Below, piece by piece: positions 34,975 to 36,323 of a stretch of DNA of 36,323 nucleotides; the stretch's first letter is position 1, and each line of letters begins with the position of its first letter. The stretch is taken from NCBI GenBank assembly GCA_016189835.1, contig JACPRU010000025.1:1-36323 (forward strand), read 5' to 3'. The notes under the pieces are model-generated. The model ran no database searches, had not been told where the DNA came from, and saw only the letters and a program-made list of their open reading frames with translations. Source of the DNA: Deltaproteobacteria bacterium (GTDB lineage Bacteria; Desulfobacterota; Binatia; JACPRU01). A program made the translations under genes and the position numbers.

Positions 34975-36323
<1,349 letters not shown>

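Overview
The window is GC-rich bacterial DNA (strong G/C bias at third codon positions) packed with chromosomal housekeeping genes. An outer-membrane porin, a PilT motor ATPase, periplasmic signal peptides, PgpA and a Fur-type operator point to a Gram-negative organism. The gene set and very high GC would suit a deltaproteobacterial or related lineage (Myxococcota/Binatota-like), but nothing here fixes the taxon. I see no phage, insertion sequence or CRISPR array.

Layout. 1-162: C-terminus of an HNH endonuclease. 231-1840: an alpha/beta hydrolase and a methyltransferase, divergent. 1855-4827 (minus): a bufferin operon, bufA-bufB-bufC, translationally coupled to a corA transporter. 4930-6382: an SDR, a macro-domain protein and tRNA-Phe. 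6422-8987 (minus): prmA-rsmE-gshB. 9050-13371 (plus): glpQ-type phosphodiesterase, rpsU-cvpA-dnaG, a CAU-anticodon tRNA and a coiled-coil zinc-ribbon protein; rpoD, which often follows dnaG, is absent. 13334-23348 (minus): cinA-thpR-recA-pilT-recX-alaS-phoH-ybeY-prfB, ending in a prfB with a programmed +1 frameshift. 23395-24583: a NadD-like nucleotidyltransferase and pgpA, convergent. 24668-28604 (plus): deoxyhypusine synthase-like, cysQ, nitrilase and moeA, two pairs of which overlap by 4 nt. 28601-32113 (minus): a Fur-box-controlled porin, an FMN-binding/ApbE fusion and a four-helix membrane protein. 32251-34176 (plus): a MoeA fused to a periplasmic-binding-like domain. 34189-36323 (minus): proS (cut by the window edge) coupled to pyrF.

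The two accessory modules most worth attention both concern metals. The first is the bufferin operon: a secreted Cys-rich peptide, its DUF692/MNIO modifying enzyme and the DUF2063 partner, extended by CorA and with a strong hairpin between precursor and enzyme genes. The second is the Fur-controlled porin, flavinylated redox protein and membrane protein set, which looks like an iron-responsive envelope electron-transfer or iron-reduction system. In it the flavinylation enzyme and its likely substrate domain sit in one polypeptide.

The region is extremely compact. All six convergent gene junctions either overlap or leave no more than 14 bp, so intrinsic terminators are essentially missing there. 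The only long non-coding structure is a palindromic repeat with 25-bp arms between pilT and recX. No gene-free stretch exceeds 300 bases.
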